DNA of 64,000 nucleotides from Exiguobacterium sp. Helios (GTDB lineage Bacteria > Bacillota > Bacilli > Exiguobacteriales > Exiguobacteriaceae), in NCBI RefSeq assembly GCF_014524545.1, contig NZ_CP053557.1:1451501-1515500 (forward strand), read 5' to 3'. Each line of letters opens with the position of its first letter. The stretch's first letter is position 1. The notes under the pieces were generated by a model that searched no databases, had not been told where the DNA came from, and saw only the letters and a list, made by a program, of their open reading frames with translations. Made by a program: the position numbers and the translations under genes. This document shows positions 35,267-45,385 of the stretch, piece by piece.

Positions 35267-36501
35267 AACGGATGGTCCCTGTTCTGTTGGCAAGCGTCCT
35301 CCTTGCCGGTTGTGCTGACGAGCCCGTACAACCCGCTGACCCGCAACCGAAGCCGGCAAAGAAAACAAAGCCGCCGCAGCCGGATCGACCTTCTGCTGCT
35401 GAACGGGCAGAGAAACAACTCAAGCAAACCGTTTCGAACATGTCGACGGCGGAAAAAGTCGATCAGTTGCTGTATATCGGGGTAACGGGAACAGCTTTGA
35501 CACAAGCGGATCGTCAATTATTGCAGGACCATGCGCTCGGTGGTGTCCTGCTGCTTGGTGGCAATATCACTTCAACCGATCAACTGAAAACCTTTACAAC
35601 AGCGATTGCCAAGGCGCAAACCGCTGATTCAAAAGCGTTCCTTGGCTTTGACGAGGAAGGCGGACGGGTCAGCCGGGTCCCGGACGCACAGCTCAAATTA
35701 CCACCGAGCCTCTCGTTTGGTCATAAAAATGATCCGGCATTGATGAAGGAAGTCGGACAGACACTTGGTTCGATTTCCCGTTTTTACGGCTTTAATATGG
35801 ATTTCGCACCGGTCCTTGATGTGAACAGTAATCCGGCGAATCCAATCATCGGCGACCGGGCGCTCAGTGCGGATCCGCAACAAGTCGCCCGGCTTGGTGT
35901 GCCATTGATGCAGGGCATGAAAGAAGAAGACATCGTTCCGGTCGTCAAACATTTTCCGGGACACGGGGATACGACCGTCGACTCACATGTCGGTCTACCG
36001 CGGGTCGATGCGACGAAAGCGGAACTCGAGCAGACGGAGCTGGTCCCGTTCAAACGGGCGATTCAGGAAGGGGCCGAGATGGTCATGGTCGCGCATATCC
36101 TGTTTCCGGCACTCGACAAAACCCGTCCGTCTTCGTTGTCGAAACCCGTCATGACCGGGGTGTTACGGGATGAGCTGAAGTTTGACGGTGTCATCATCAC
36201 GGACGATTTGGTCATGGGAGCCATCACAGAACGGTACGGACTTGCCCAGGCGGCAAGTCTTGCCCTCGAAAATGGTGCGGATATGGCGATGTTCTCATCG
36301 CCCGGCGCATACGCGTCTGTTCACAAGGAAATCATGACACGGATCAAACAAGGTAAATTGTCGAGAGCAGACCTTGATCAGAAAGTCATGAGGGTATTAC
36401 GCTTAAAACAAACGTATGACTTGTCGGAAACGAAACGCGTCGACGCGTATGAAAAGCTAATCGAGCAGGTCAAAGCGCTCGAATCGGACATACGACACTA
36501 A
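35263..36501 (+). CDS. nagZ: Beta-N-acetylhexosaminidase NagZ, lipoprotein
   Basis: A 412-residue family GH3 enzyme anchored by a lipoprotein signal (LAGC, Cys17). The His/Asp dyad motif KHFPGHGDTTVDSH and the nucleophile region IITDDLVMGAI are present. It removes GlcNAc from muropeptides during wall recycling. TTG 35263 is chosen: GAGGAA is 5 bases upstream and the signal peptide then reads MKRMVPV; ATG 35272 is the alternative. It overlaps the OsmC stop by 4 bases. Confidence 0.9.
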   Translation: MKRMVPVLLASVLLAGCADEPVQPADPQPKPAKKTKPPQPDRPSAAERAEKQLKQTVSNMSTAEKVDQLLYIGVTGTALTQADRQLLQDHALGGVLLLGGNITSTDQLKTFTTAIAKAQTADSKAFLGFDEEGGRVSRVPDAQLKLPPSLSFGHKNDPALMKEVGQTLGSISRFYGFNMDFAPVLDVNSNPANPIIGDRALSADPQQVARLGVPLMQGMKEEDIVPVVKHFPGHGDTTVDSHVGLPRVDATKAELEQTELVPFKRAIQEGAEMVMVAHILFPALDKTRPSSLSKPVMTGVLRDELKFDGVIITDDLVMGAITERYGLAQAASLALENGADMAMFSSPGAYASVHKEIMTRIKQGKLSRADLDQKVMRVLRLKQTYDLSETKRVDAYEKLIEQVKALESDIRH

Positions 36502-36564
36502 TCAAGGGTAGAACAAATCGGACTACCCGTGGTAAACTACAGGCGTACCACACAAATCAATATC

Positions 36565-36654
36565 TACACTAGGGGAGTCTCGCAGCAGACTGAGACGGAA
36601 GTATCCGGACCCTTTGAACCTGATCTAGTTCGTACTAGCGGAGGGAAGTGGATT
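36565..36654 (+). promoter_or_regulatory. TPP riboswitch (THI element)
   Basis: The conserved parts are all here: ACTAGGGGAGTC near 36567, CTGAGA near 36589, GACCCTTTGAACCTGATC (36608-36625) and GTACTAGCG.AGGGAAGTGG (from 36632). Thiamin pyrophosphate binding would reduce expression of the thiazole genes downstream through the terminators that follow. Confidence 0.95.
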
Positions 36655-36673
36655 CCGATCATTCATAGAGGAT

Positions 36674-36696
36674 GCGACAACTGTCGCCCTTTTTTG
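36674..36696 (+). terminator. First terminator of the TPP leader
   Basis: GCGAC (36674-36678) pairs with GTCGC (36683-36687), followed by CCTTTTTTG. It lies 20 bases after the aptamer and is probably its expression platform. Confidence 0.7.
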
Positions 36697-36697
36697 T

Positions 36698-36733
36698 AGG
36701 ACCACTCCATCAGTTCATGGGGTGGTCCTTTTT
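36698..36733 (+). terminator. Second terminator of the TPP leader
   Basis: A 13-bp stem with one wobble (36698-36710 with 36717-36729), 6-base loop and five T residues, 20 bases before the tenI start. It is stronger than the first hairpin. Confidence 0.75.
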
Positions 36734-36753
36734 CGTGTGGAAAGGGGGAAATG

Positions 36754-37350
36754 ATGAGCCAGTTACATCTGATGACAACCGGCAAGCGGCGTCCGGACAT
36801 ACTCGAACAGCTGTTGCCGAAACTCGCACTATCCGTCGACCGGATTCATCTGCGGGAGCCGTTATGGTCAGCGAAGGAACTGGTCGTGTGCATCGAAACA
36901 CTCGTGCGACGAGGCGTAAAGGCAGAGCAATTAATTGTCCATGACCGGCTGGACGTGGCAGTCGTCACCGGCACCGGAGTTCAGCTGACAACACGCAGCA
37001 TTCCGGTCGACCTCGTCCGTCACCGTTTTCCGGAACTGGTGATCGGTCAATCGGTTCACTCGTTAACGGAAGCGATAGCGGCGGAACAAGCCGGTGCTGA
37101 TTACGTCCTGTATGGCCATATTTTTGAGACGGGATCAAAACCGGGTGTACCGCCCCGGGGACTCGACGCCTTGAAACAAGTTGTCGACTGGACATCGATT
37201 CCTGTCATTGCAATTGGTGGCATTACACCGGACAATCTGCCGGATATCCTGGCGACCGGCTGCGCAGGCGGGGCCGTCTTGTCGGGCATTCTCGGTCAGG
37301 CGTCTCCGGTCGAAGCAGCCAACCGGTTCCGGGCGGTGATGCAACGATGA
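36754..37350 (+). CDS. tenI: Thiazole tautomerase TenI
   Basis: A 198-residue TIM-barrel protein of the ThiE/TenI group. YGHIFETGSKPG contains the catalytic His122 of TenI, at the same number as in B. subtilis. It aromatises the thiazole made by ThiG. ATG 36754 (with ATG 36751 just before) follows AAAGGGGG. First gene of tenI-thiO-thiS-thiG-thiF. ThiE function is less likely because the phosphate- and pyrimidine-binding motifs of ThiE are not evident. Confidence 0.85.
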   Translation: MSQLHLMTTGKRRPDILEQLLPKLALSVDRIHLREPLWSAKELVVCIETLVRRGVKAEQLIVHDRLDVAVVTGTGVQLTTRSIPVDLVRHRFPELVIGQSVHSLTEAIAAEQAGADYVLYGHIFETGSKPGVPPRGLDALKQVVDWTSIPVIAIGGITPDNLPDILATGCAGGAVLSGILGQASPVEAANRFRAVMQR

Positions 37351-38336
37351 CACGCCCGGATGTTTTAATCATCGGAGCCGGCATCATTGGTTTGACGCTC
37401 GGCTATGAGCTCCTGCAGCGCGGGAAAACCGTTCATTTGCTTGAACAGTCAACTGTCGGTCAGGGAGCGACGCAAGCAGCAGCGGGAATGCTCGCGACAG
37501 ATGAAGAATTGCTGGCACCGTTACATGAACTGGCCCGGCTGAGCCGGACGCTGTATCCGGAATTCGTGCAACAATTGTTTGACGAGACCGGTCTCGGAAG
37601 CGGGTATCTGGAACAACCGTTTCATATGCAACAGGCACATCACTGGCGGACGTTTGATTCGGTCGGACAGGTTGATCCGCGGTTGCTTGCACAAGCATTA
37701 CGCAGTGCGATCGAACGACGGGGCGGGGGAATCGAAGAGGCAACGGTCGTAGCACGTCTCGTACGGGACGGACAAACGGTGACCGGCGCCGAGACGAACC
37801 GGGGGCTACGGGCGGGCAGACAAATTATTGTCGCCGGTGGTCGCGGATCGGAAGAATTGTTACAGACGGTCGGAGTGACGATTAACACACTTCCGGTCAA
37901 GGGCGAGTGTCTGTCTGTCCGGCTGACGACCGGACAACTCAATCGGACGCTGTTTGGTGATGCGGTCTATTTAGTCCCGAAAGCAGACGGACGGATCATC
38001 ATCGGGGCGACGGAACGGGTTGGTGATGAATCAACGACCGTCAGTCTGAACAGTATTCGTTTGTTATTGAATGCAGCAGTAAAGCTCTATCCGCCGCTTG
38101 CAGAGGCCGTGTTCGTGGAAGCTTGGTCCGGTGTTCGACCGCAAACCGGGGACGGTCTGCCGTATCTCGGAGCAGTGGACGGAATCGATGGGTTGTTCGT
38201 CGCGTCAGGCCATCACCGGCATGGCATCTTACTGGCCCCTGCGACGGCCAACGTCTTGGCCGATTGTCTCATGGGGCAAACGCCAAGAGTGACACTGGAT
38301 GGTTTTAACAGCCGACGACAGGAGGAAAGCAGATGA
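37347..38336 (+). CDS. thiO: Glycine oxidase ThiO
   Basis: A 329-residue FAD enzyme. The dinucleotide motif IIGAGIIGLTLGYEL lies at the N-terminus and GWSGVRP-like AWSGVRPQTGDGLPYLG plus SGHHRHGILLAP at the C-terminus. It oxidises glycine to the imine used in thiazole formation. It overlaps tenI by 4 bases and thiS by 4 bases. Confidence 0.9.
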   Translation: MTRPDVLIIGAGIIGLTLGYELLQRGKTVHLLEQSTVGQGATQAAAGMLATDEELLAPLHELARLSRTLYPEFVQQLFDETGLGSGYLEQPFHMQQAHHWRTFDSVGQVDPRLLAQALRSAIERRGGGIEEATVVARLVRDGQTVTGAETNRGLRAGRQIIVAGGRGSEELLQTVGVTINTLPVKGECLSVRLTTGQLNRTLFGDAVYLVPKADGRIIIGATERVGDESTTVSLNSIRLLLNAAVKLYPPLAEAVFVEAWSGVRPQTGDGLPYLGAVDGIDGLFVASGHHRHGILLAPATANVLADCLMGQTPRVTLDGFNSRRQEESR

Positions 38337-38536
38337 CTATCCGATTGAATGGGAAAAACTATGCTTTGACAGAGGAAATCAAGACGTTACACGACTTGTT
38401 AGAAAAACTGGAGATTCAGGGACAAGTCGTCATCATCGAGCAGAATCATCAAATCATCGACCGGTCGAGCTATCCGGATACGGACGTTACGTCCGGAGAT
38501 GTCATTGAAATCGTTCATTTTGTAGGAGGCGGATAA
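38333..38536 (+). CDS. thiS: Sulfur carrier protein ThiS
   Basis: A 67-residue ubiquitin-like protein ending in VGGG, whose terminal glycine is adenylated by ThiF and carries thiocarboxylate sulfur to ThiG. Overlaps thiO by the ATGA junction. AGGAGG lies just upstream. Confidence 0.92.
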   Translation: MTIRLNGKNYALTEEIKTLHDLLEKLEIQGQVVIIEQNHQIIDRSSYPDTDVTSGDVIEIVHFVGGG

Positions 38537-38537
38537 C

Positions 38538-39305
38538 ATGTTAGAAATTGGCGGAAAAACATTTGCATCACGATTGTTACTGGGGACAGGAAAATATTCG
38601 GATAATGAGAAGCAACAGCAAGCGGTCGAAGCATCGGAAACAAACATTTTAACGTTTTCCGTCCGGCGTCTCGACGTCTTTGCAAAGGAACAGAACGATC
38701 CGCTCGCAGCGCTTGACTTAAGCTGCTATGATCTCTTGCCGAACACTGCGGGTGCGAAGACGGCGGAGGAAGCGGTCCGCCTTGCCCGCCTTGCCCGGGC
38801 CTCAGGGATGTGCGATATGGTCAAGGTCGAGGTAATCGGTTGTGACAAGACACTGCTGCCGGATCCGATTGAAACATTACGAGCAGCAGAGGAATTAATC
38901 AAGGATGGCTTCATCGTCTTGCCGTATACATCAGACGATTTGTTGCTTGCCCGTCGGCTCGAAGAACTCGGCTGTCATGCGATTATGCCGGCAGCATCAC
39001 CAATCGGTTCCGGACAGGGCATCTTAAATCCGCTCGCGCTCAGCTTCATCATCGAACAAATGTCAGTACCGGTCATCGTCGACGCCGGCATCGGTTCACC
39101 GGCTGACGCGGCGTACGCGATGGAGCTCGGAGCTGATGGTGTCCTGTTGAATTCAGCCGTCGCGCATGCGAAAGACCCGGTCAAGATGGCACGTGCAATG
39201 AAGCTTGCGGTTGAAGCGGGACGACTCGGCTTTGAAGCAGGACGGATTGAGAAAAAACGGTATGCGACGGCGAGCAGTCCGACGACCGGGATCAGTCGCC
39301 CATGA
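38538..39305 (+). CDS. thiG: Thiazole synthase ThiG
   Basis: A 255-residue TIM barrel. It has the lysine-containing [16 protein letters not shown] region (the lysine forms the Schiff base with deoxyxylulose phosphate), [12 protein letters not shown] and [11 protein letters not shown]. It builds the thiazole ring from ThiS thiocarboxylate, the imine and DXP. One base after thiS; overlaps thiF by 4 bases. Confidence 0.95.
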   Translation: MLEIGGKTFASRLLLGTGKYSDNEKQQQAVEASETNILTFSVRRLDVFAKEQNDPLAALDLSCYDLLPNTAGAKTAEEAVRLARLARASGMCDMVKVEVIGCDKTLLPDPIETLRAAEELIKDGFIVLPYTSDDLLLARRLEELGCHAIMPAASPIGSGQGILNPLALSFIIEQMSVPVIVDAGIGSPADAAYAMELGADGVLLNSAVAHAKDPVKMARAMKLAVEAGRLGFEAGRIEKKRYATASSPTTGISRP

Positions 39306-40330
39306 TGGACCGGTATAGCCGACAAATCCGCTTTCGTCCAATCGGACAGGAGGGGCAGGATCAACTGGGACAGCGGCACGTCGTCATCATCGGTCTCGGT
39401 GCACTCGGGACAGCGAGTGCGGAACAGCTTGTCCGGGCAGGAATCGGACGAGTGACTCTGATCGACCGGGATTACGTCGAGTGGAGCAATTTACAACGGC
39501 AACAACTCTATACGGAACAGGATGTCAGGAACCATTTGCCAAAGGCGGTTGCGGCGAAACGCCGGCTCGGTGCCGTCAATTCGACGGTGACGATCGAGGC
39601 GATTGTCGAAGATGTGACGGCAATGAATATTACACGGCTTGTCGGACAAGCAGATTTGCTTGTGGATGGGACCGATAACTTCGTTGTCCGGATGCTGATG
39701 AATGATGTTGCGGCAAAATTTCGGATTCCTTGGATTTACGGTGCATGTGTCGGCAGTTACGGCATGACCTATACAATCCGTCCGGGACAGACCCCTTGTC
39801 TGCATTGTTTGCTCAATCATTTGCCGAAACAGCAGGAGACATGTGATACGTCAGGCGTTATCAGTCCGGTCGTCCAGCTGGTTGCGGCGCATCAAGTGAC
39901 GGAAGCATTAAAATACTTGACCGGAGCGGAAGCTGCATTACGGCAGACGGTGCTGTCATTTGATGTCTGGAACAATCAACAGAGCCAAATCAATGTTGTG
40001 TCCTTAAAGCAATCTTCTTGTCCGTCCTGCGGCGATAACCCGGTCTATCCTTACCTCAATGCTCAGCCACTTCACTTCGTGACATTATGCGGCCGGGATA
40101 CCGTTCAAATCCGCGGGGAAGGGACCCGTGATTTAATTCGGCTTGAACAGGAGATGAGTGGCCGTGGGATCAGCTGTCTACGCAATCCGTATCTGTTGAT
40201 GTTCGAGACGGAACAACATCGGATTACCGCCTTTGCCGATGGGCGGATCCTGCTTCACGGCGAAGCGGATCTTGCGCAAGCGAAACGGATTTACGAGACC
40301 TATTTCGAAGGGACGTTCACAAAAAAATAA
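39302..40330 (+). CDS. thiF: ThiF adenylyltransferase
   Basis: A 342-residue E1-like enzyme: ATP-binding GLGALG near residue 35, the RxxQR-type and DxxDN motifs (DGTDNF), zinc cysteines in CLHC and CPSC, and CDTSGVISP. It adenylates the C-terminal glycine of ThiS. The last 75 residues after the second CxxC resemble no complete rhodanese domain. Last gene of the operon; no good terminator follows. Confidence 0.92.
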   Translation: MMDRYSRQIRFRPIGQEGQDQLGQRHVVIIGLGALGTASAEQLVRAGIGRVTLIDRDYVEWSNLQRQQLYTEQDVRNHLPKAVAAKRRLGAVNSTVTIEAIVEDVTAMNITRLVGQADLLVDGTDNFVVRMLMNDVAAKFRIPWIYGACVGSYGMTYTIRPGQTPCLHCLLNHLPKQQETCDTSGVISPVVQLVAAHQVTEALKYLTGAEAALRQTVLSFDVWNNQQSQINVVSLKQSSCPSCGDNPVYPYLNAQPLHFVTLCGRDTVQIRGEGTRDLIRLEQEMSGRGISCLRNPYLLMFETEQHRITAFADGRILLHGEADLAQAKRIYETYFEGTFTKK

Positions 40331-40438
40331 AACATTTTTTTGAATACATGTTTTAGATGTTTAAAAAAGAGGTAAATAAGACTTCAGACGTAAGTCGGAG
40401 ATTTTTGGTGAAATTGAATGTGAAGAGGAGTGATTACG

Positions 40439-40828
40439 ATGAAACAAGAATTCGATCAATCGATCCAGTCATTGGATCAGACGAAGCGGACAGACCATGC
40501 AGCTGAAGCCGTTCAGCAAGCGAATTGGAATCCAGACCGGTATCGGACGAACCTGAATCCGTTCTATCTGTCACCTTGCAGCGTCGAACGCCGGGAAGAC
40601 CGTCAACAGGAAGTTGACCGGATTGTCGAAGTCGAGCCTACATCCTCCCCTCTCCAACAGTTATTCGAGCAGAAGCAGGAAGAACATATAACAGCAATTG
40701 AACCAGGTTCTGCGAAGAATCCCGGAGGAAAATTTACGACCGGGATTGTCGTCGGGGCAATCATCGGAGGATCAGTGTCCATCTTCACGTCGGTCAAACG
40801 ATTTCGTCAAAAGCGCCACACCCACTGA
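40439..40828 (+). CDS. Hypothetical stress-protein-like protein with a C-terminal membrane segment
   Basis: A 129-residue hydrophilic protein, Q/E/D-rich, with a single glycine-rich hydrophobic stretch near the end (TTGIVVGAIIGGSVSIF) followed by basic residues, like YtxH-type anchors. AGAGGAG precedes ATG 40439. I see only a weak SigB-like pattern upstream. Function unknown. Confidence 0.65.
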   Translation: MKQEFDQSIQSLDQTKRTDHAAEAVQQANWNPDRYRTNLNPFYLSPCSVERREDRQQEVDRIVEVEPTSSPLQQLFEQKQEEHITAIEPGSAKNPGGKFTTGIVVGAIIGGSVSIFTSVKRFRQKRHTH

Positions 40829-40848
40829 AGATGACAAATAAGCCGTCC

Positions 40849-40886
40849 GAAAAACCGCCTTCCAGCTAAACAGGAAGGCGGTTTTT
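40849..40886 (+). terminator. Terminator after the YtxH-like gene
   Basis: AAAACCGCCTTCC (40851-40863) pairs perfectly with GGAAGGCGGTTTT (40873-40885) and a T run follows. Confidence 0.92.
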
Positions 40887-40910
40887 GTCTATTGTCAGGA
40901 GGAAGCTATA

Positions 40911-41117
40911 ATGAATTCAGACAAACCTGAGGTGAATCCTTTTGAGGTTCTCGCAAAGCCGGCACAACGGGCCCTGAGTGAACACGGCGTGACATCATTG
41001 GAATTGTTAGCGATGTATCATGAACATGATATTCTGCAGTGGCACGGAATCGGACCTTCTTCGATACCGAAGTTAAAACAGTTGCTTGCTGAACGTGGAC
41101 TGACCTTTAATACATGA
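40911..41117 (+). CDS. Small helix-hairpin-helix (RNA polymerase alpha-CTD-like) protein
   Basis: A 68-residue protein whose core PAQRALSEHGVTSLELLA...LQWHGIGPSSIPKLKQLLAERGL resembles the helix-hairpin-helix seen at the C-terminus of RNA polymerase alpha. It may bind DNA or polymerase. AGGAGGAAGC precedes ATG 40911. It starts only 25 bases after a strong terminator, so its promoter is unclear; partial read-through is the likeliest source. Confidence 0.75.
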   Translation: MNSDKPEVNPFEVLAKPAQRALSEHGVTSLELLAMYHEHDILQWHGIGPSSIPKLKQLLAERGLTFNT

Positions 41118-41125
41118 TGCATCAT

Positions 41126-41173
41126 AAAACCCATTGCTTGACCGGGAGACTATCGGTCAAGCAATGGGTTTTA
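41126..41173 (+). terminator. Terminator after the helix-hairpin-helix gene
   Basis: A 19-bp perfect stem (41126-41144 with 41154-41172) with a short loop and terminal T residues. Confidence 0.92.
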
Positions 41174-41263
41174 CTTGGTTTGGAATCGGTCAGATCATCG
41201 TCAGAACCATTCAAGTCATGCTAAAATAAGGATATTATAGAGGAAAAGTGAGCGTGATGAGAG

Positions 41264-42385
41264 ATGAAATGGATTCATACTGCCGATTGGCATTTAGGAA
41301 AAATCGTTCATGGCGAATCGATGCTCGACAATCAGCGGACTGTTCTCCAGGAATTTCTACAATTGCTTGACCGGGAACAGCCGGACGCGGTCATCATTGC
41401 CGGTGATCTGTATGACCGTGCCGTCCCGCCGACGGAAGCGGTCGAACTGCTTGATACGGTGTTAGCCGACATTGTTCTGGAACGGAAGATTCCGGTCGTC
41501 GCGATCAGCGGCAACCATGATTCAGCGGAACGGCTGAGTTTCGGTACACCGTTATTACAACGGGCGGGTCTTCACCTGGCAGGTAAATTGACGGAGGCGA
41601 TCGAACCGGTTCAGATCAACGGCGTCCGTTTTTATCCGGTGCCGTTCGCAGATCCGGCGACCGTCCGCTATGTCTATCAGGATGAAACAATCCGGACGCA
41701 TGATGACGCGATGCGAAAAATCATCGAAACGCTGGACATCGATGGACCAAGTGTCCTCGTTGGGCATGCCTTTGTCATCGGCGGGCTTGAGACCGATTCC
41801 GAACGCCAATTGTCGGTCGGGACAGCGGGACAGGTCAGCGCAAGTGCGTTTGCTCCGTTCACCTATACGGCGCTCGGACATTTGCATAATCCACTTGCGA
41901 TCAAGTCGGAGACAATCCGGTACAGCGGTTCGTTGTTGAAATATTCGTTTTCGGAAGCCAGTCATGTCAAAGGCGTCGATATTTTGACACTGAACGAAAA
42001 CGGGACGTTTGACCGTCGCTTCGAACCGTTGACGGCCAAGCGCGATTTGCGTGAACTGACAGGCAGTCTTGCCGAACTGACGGATCCGGCATTTGTCGCA
42101 ACACAAGCGACGGACGATTACATTAAAATCAACCTGACGGATGCCGAAGCCTTGATTGATCCGATGGGGAAACTAAAGAAACTGTACCCGAACATCCTCC
42201 ATCTCGAGCGGACCGGCTTCACCCGCGAAAGTACCCGGGCGGTCCAGGCATCACGCGATCAGGTGCAGGCGGCGACGCTGACGGATCTGTTCCGGGAGTT
42301 TTATGAAGCAGTCCGGGAAAAACAACCGACGGATGCAATGCAGGCCGTCTTAGAGGAGGAAGCTGCATGCGTCCAGAACGATTAA
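41264..42385 (+). CDS. sbcD: Exonuclease subunit SbcD
   Basis: A 373-residue metallophosphoesterase of the Mre11 family. Metal-binding motifs are all present: HTADWHLG, GDLYDR, SGNHD and GHLHNP. With SbcC it cuts hairpins and blocked DNA ends. ATG 41264 has a modest ribosome site. It overlaps sbcC by 19 bases. Confidence 0.93.
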   Translation: MKWIHTADWHLGKIVHGESMLDNQRTVLQEFLQLLDREQPDAVIIAGDLYDRAVPPTEAVELLDTVLADIVLERKIPVVAISGNHDSAERLSFGTPLLQRAGLHLAGKLTEAIEPVQINGVRFYPVPFADPATVRYVYQDETIRTHDDAMRKIIETLDIDGPSVLVGHAFVIGGLETDSERQLSVGTAGQVSASAFAPFTYTALGHLHNPLAIKSETIRYSGSLLKYSFSEASHVKGVDILTLNENGTFDRRFEPLTAKRDLRELTGSLAELTDPAFVATQATDDYIKINLTDAEALIDPMGKLKKLYPNILHLERTGFTRESTRAVQASRDQVQAATLTDLFREFYEAVREKQPTDAMQAVLEEEAACVQND

Positions 42386-45375
42386 CCTTACGTGCGTTCG
42401 GACCGTTTGCCGACGAACAGACAATTGATTTTCGCGCACTCGGCGGTCGGACGATGTTCGTCATCTCGGGGAATACCGGTGCCGGGAAAACGACGATTTT
42501 TGATGCGCTGACGTTTGCTTTATATGGCGAGACGTCAGGCGGGGAACGGGAAATGAGCGATTTGCGCAGTCATTTCGCGAAACCGGAAGACAAGACGGAA
42601 GTTGAACTCGAATTTCTGTTAAAAGGCGAACGCTACCGAATTATCCGGCAACCGAGTCAGCCGCATCCGGTCAATAAGACGGATTACGGCCATGAGGCGG
42701 AACTCGCCCGGCATGACGGGACGGCCTGGAAGCCGCTTGCGCTGAAAATCCCGGAAATCCGCCAACAGGTGCAGGAACTGTTACAACTCGATCACAAACA
42801 GTTTTCGCAAATCTTATTGCTTCCGCAAAATAAGTTCCGGGAACTGTTAATGGCGGAGTCGAAGGACAAACTGCAGATTCTTAAACAATTGTTCAAGACG
42901 GAACATTACGGCGAGTTTCAACAGCGTCTTCACCGGAAAGCACTTGATCTTGCAGCGACCATCAAAGAAACGAAAACGAAACAGCTTGCGAAACTCGAAG
43001 AATTACCGCTTGACCTCAACTGGTCGGAAGCGACGGAAACGACGATTCGTCACCAGACCGATATATTGCTTGCGACACTCGATGAAAAAATTGAGCAGGC
43101 GAAAACGGTGGAGCAGGCGGGACGTCAAACGCTCGAACAATTGACGGAACGGTTGCGTCAGGCGGAACAACTCGAGCAGACATTCACCGAGTACGATCAA
43201 TTGTTACATCTCGAAAAACAGCTTGCTTTAACGTTGCCGGAAACGATGCGTCAAAAAGAACAATACGACGCCGCTTCCCGGGCGGCGGCGATTCAAGGGG
43301 TGTACGAAACGTTTCAGTCGGAGGAACAAACGGTCCGGCAATTAGCCGGGACGAAACAAACGGTCGAATCGGAACTGGAACACTTACAACAGCAACTTGA
43401 CCAGGTCAACCGGACCGTCGAACGATTGACGGTGCAGGAGCCGGAGATACGTGAAGCGTCACGGCGTCTCGAGCAGATTGCGGACGAGCTGAAACGACTG
43501 CAGGACCAGGAACAATTGATTCGGCAACAACAGGATCTGCAACGTGCCGTCGCACAGTTGAATCCGGACGCATTACGCGAACAGCGGACCCGGCAACGAA
43601 GTGATCGGACCCGGTTGCAGGCGGAAATCGCGACGCTGTCCGATGATTCGAGTACCCGTCTGTCCTTGCAGGAACGCCGGTTCGTTCTGCAATCGATCGA
43701 ACAAAAACAGCAGGAATGGCAACGCAATGAATCGGAGCGGTTCCGGCTGATCGAGCAGGGAACACGCGTCAAAGCGGAAAAAGAACAGGCAGAACGGATA
43801 TATACGGCCGGACGCCAACATGAACGCCGGCAATTGGCAGCAGAGCTGGCGGCGCATCTGCATGACGGGGAAGCCTGTCCGGTCTGTGGTAGTGCGACGC
43901 ATCCGCAACTCGCTGTCAAGACGGAAGCGCTTGATGTCGAAGCGTTGCACCAGGCCTACTTAACCGCACAATCGGCGCATCAGGAGTTACAGGCGACGTA
44001 CCGGACAGTCGCGGAACGGAAACGGCAACTCGAACAGGAACTGGCGACACTTGCAGACGGACAGCCGGTTCCGACTGATGTGACCGCGATTCGTACAGAA
44101 ATCAACGACTTGAAAAATCAAGAGAGCCGCCTGCAAAAGCAACAGGAACGGAAACTGCAGCTGGAACAACAGCTCCGGACCATCGAAACGGCATTGGAAC
44201 AGGCAGACCGGAAAATCGAGGAAGAGACGGACCGGCAGTCGAAACTGCAGCTGGAACTCGCACGCCTCGAAGGGATACTGAACCGAAATCCGGACGCACC
44301 GTCCCGTCGCAATCTGGAAACCGAACAACAGACACTGACAAAACGGTTGGCGGAGTTTGAAGCGGCACAGACGGCAGGACAGCATCAAAAACAACGGCTT
44401 GATCAAGATATCGCCGCACGACGCGGACGTCTGCACCACGTGGAAGAAGAATTGACGATTCATATGGCGAAGCGCACGGACGCGGAAGCCGCTTTAGCAC
44501 GCAGTCTACAGGAAGAACGGTTTGAGACGGTCGAACAATTCAATCAGGCGCGGATGTCGCGGCAAGCGATGGAACAGTTGGCGGAACGCCTCGAAGCCGA
44601 CCGGCGGAAACGGCAGGATGTCGAATCGGGTCTTGAACGGATCCGACAACTGATTCAGCAACAGGATCGTCCTGATCTGACGGCTCTTCGTCCGCTCGTC
44701 AGACAAGCAGAAGCGGAACTGGTGACAGCGACGGATGGCCGGATCGGTGTGGAGAAAGAACGGTTGCACATCCAACAACTGGTTGATGCCTGGTCGGGTC
44801 TCCAGCAACAAATCGAGGCAGAAGATGCACGGTACGGCATCATCGGCGAACTGGCAAGGGTCGGGGTTGGCGAAAACGCCCAGCGGATGACGTTTGAGAC
44901 ATATGTTCAAACCGCCTATTTCGATGAAATCCTGCAAGCGGCGAACCGGCATCTGCACGGGATGACATCCGGACGGTTCCTGCTCGAACGGAAGACGGAA
45001 GCCGGTAAAGGCTTGAAGAAATACGGGCTTGATTTAAACGTCTTTGATGCCTATACGTCGCAAACACGTCACGTCAAGACGCTGTCCGGCGGGGAAAGCT
45101 TTAAGGCGTCACTTGCTTTGGCGCTCGGATTATCGGAAGTGGTACAGGAAGCGAGCGGCGGTGTGTCGCTTGAAACGATGTTCATCGATGAAGGATTCGG
45201 CACACTCGATCCGGAATCGCTCGAGCAGGCAATCGAAACGTTGTTATCGATTCAGGCAAGCGGTCGGATGGTTGGAATCATCAGTCATGTGCAGGAACTG
45301 AAATCACGGGTCGATGCGAAAATTGAAGTGACGCAAGGCAAAACAGGATCGACGATTCGCCTTGTCGTCGAGTGA
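42367..45375 (+). CDS. sbcC: Exonuclease subunit SbcC (Rad50-like ATPase)
   Basis: A 1002-residue SMC-like ATPase: Walker A GNTGAGKTT near residue 36, two long glutamine/glutamate-rich coiled coils, a zinc hook CPVCG with cysteines about 503 and 506, signature LSGGESF and Walker B MFIDEGFGTLD near the C-terminus. It forms the ATP-driven clamp around DNA for SbcD. Size is typical. The next gene begins 11 bases later. Confidence 0.94.
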   Translation: MRPERLTLRAFGPFADEQTIDFRALGGRTMFVISGNTGAGKTTIFDALTFALYGETSGGEREMSDLRSHFAKPEDKTEVELEFLLKGERYRIIRQPSQPHPVNKTDYGHEAELARHDGTAWKPLALKIPEIRQQVQELLQLDHKQFSQILLLPQNKFRELLMAESKDKLQILKQLFKTEHYGEFQQRLHRKALDLAATIKETKTKQLAKLEELPLDLNWSEATETTIRHQTDILLATLDEKIEQAKTVEQAGRQTLEQLTERLRQAEQLEQTFTEYDQLLHLEKQLALTLPETMRQKEQYDAASRAAAIQGVYETFQSEEQTVRQLAGTKQTVESELEHLQQQLDQVNRTVERLTVQEPEIREASRRLEQIADELKRLQDQEQLIRQQQDLQRAVAQLNPDALREQRTRQRSDRTRLQAEIATLSDDSSTRLSLQERRFVLQSIEQKQQEWQRNESERFRLIEQGTRVKAEKEQAERIYTAGRQHERRQLAAELAAHLHDGEACPVCGSATHPQLAVKTEALDVEALHQAYLTAQSAHQELQATYRTVAERKRQLEQELATLADGQPVPTDVTAIRTEINDLKNQESRLQKQQERKLQLEQQLRTIETALEQADRKIEEETDRQSKLQLELARLEGILNRNPDAPSRRNLETEQQTLTKRLAEFEAAQTAGQHQKQRLDQDIAARRGRLHHVEEELTIHMAKRTDAEAALARSLQEERFETVEQFNQARMSRQAMEQLAERLEADRRKRQDVESGLERIRQLIQQQDRPDLTALRPLVRQAEAELVTATDGRIGVEKERLHIQQLVDAWSGLQQQIEAEDARYGIIGELARVGVGENAQRMTFETYVQTAYFDEILQAANRHLHGMTSGRFLLERKTEAGKGLKKYGLDLNVFDAYTSQTRHVKTLSGGESFKASLALALGLSEVVQEASGGVSLETMFIDEGFGTLDPESLEQAIETLLSIQASGRMVGIISHVQELKSRVDAKIEVTQGKTGSTIRLVVE

Positions 45376-45385
45376 GGGGTGCGAA

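Noticed and set aside
40885-40912. TTGTCT with TATAAT at 40907-40912 looks like a promoter for the small helix-hairpin-helix gene.
   Set aside because: The -10 would overlap the start codon, placing transcription inside the gene and leaving out the clear ribosome site.
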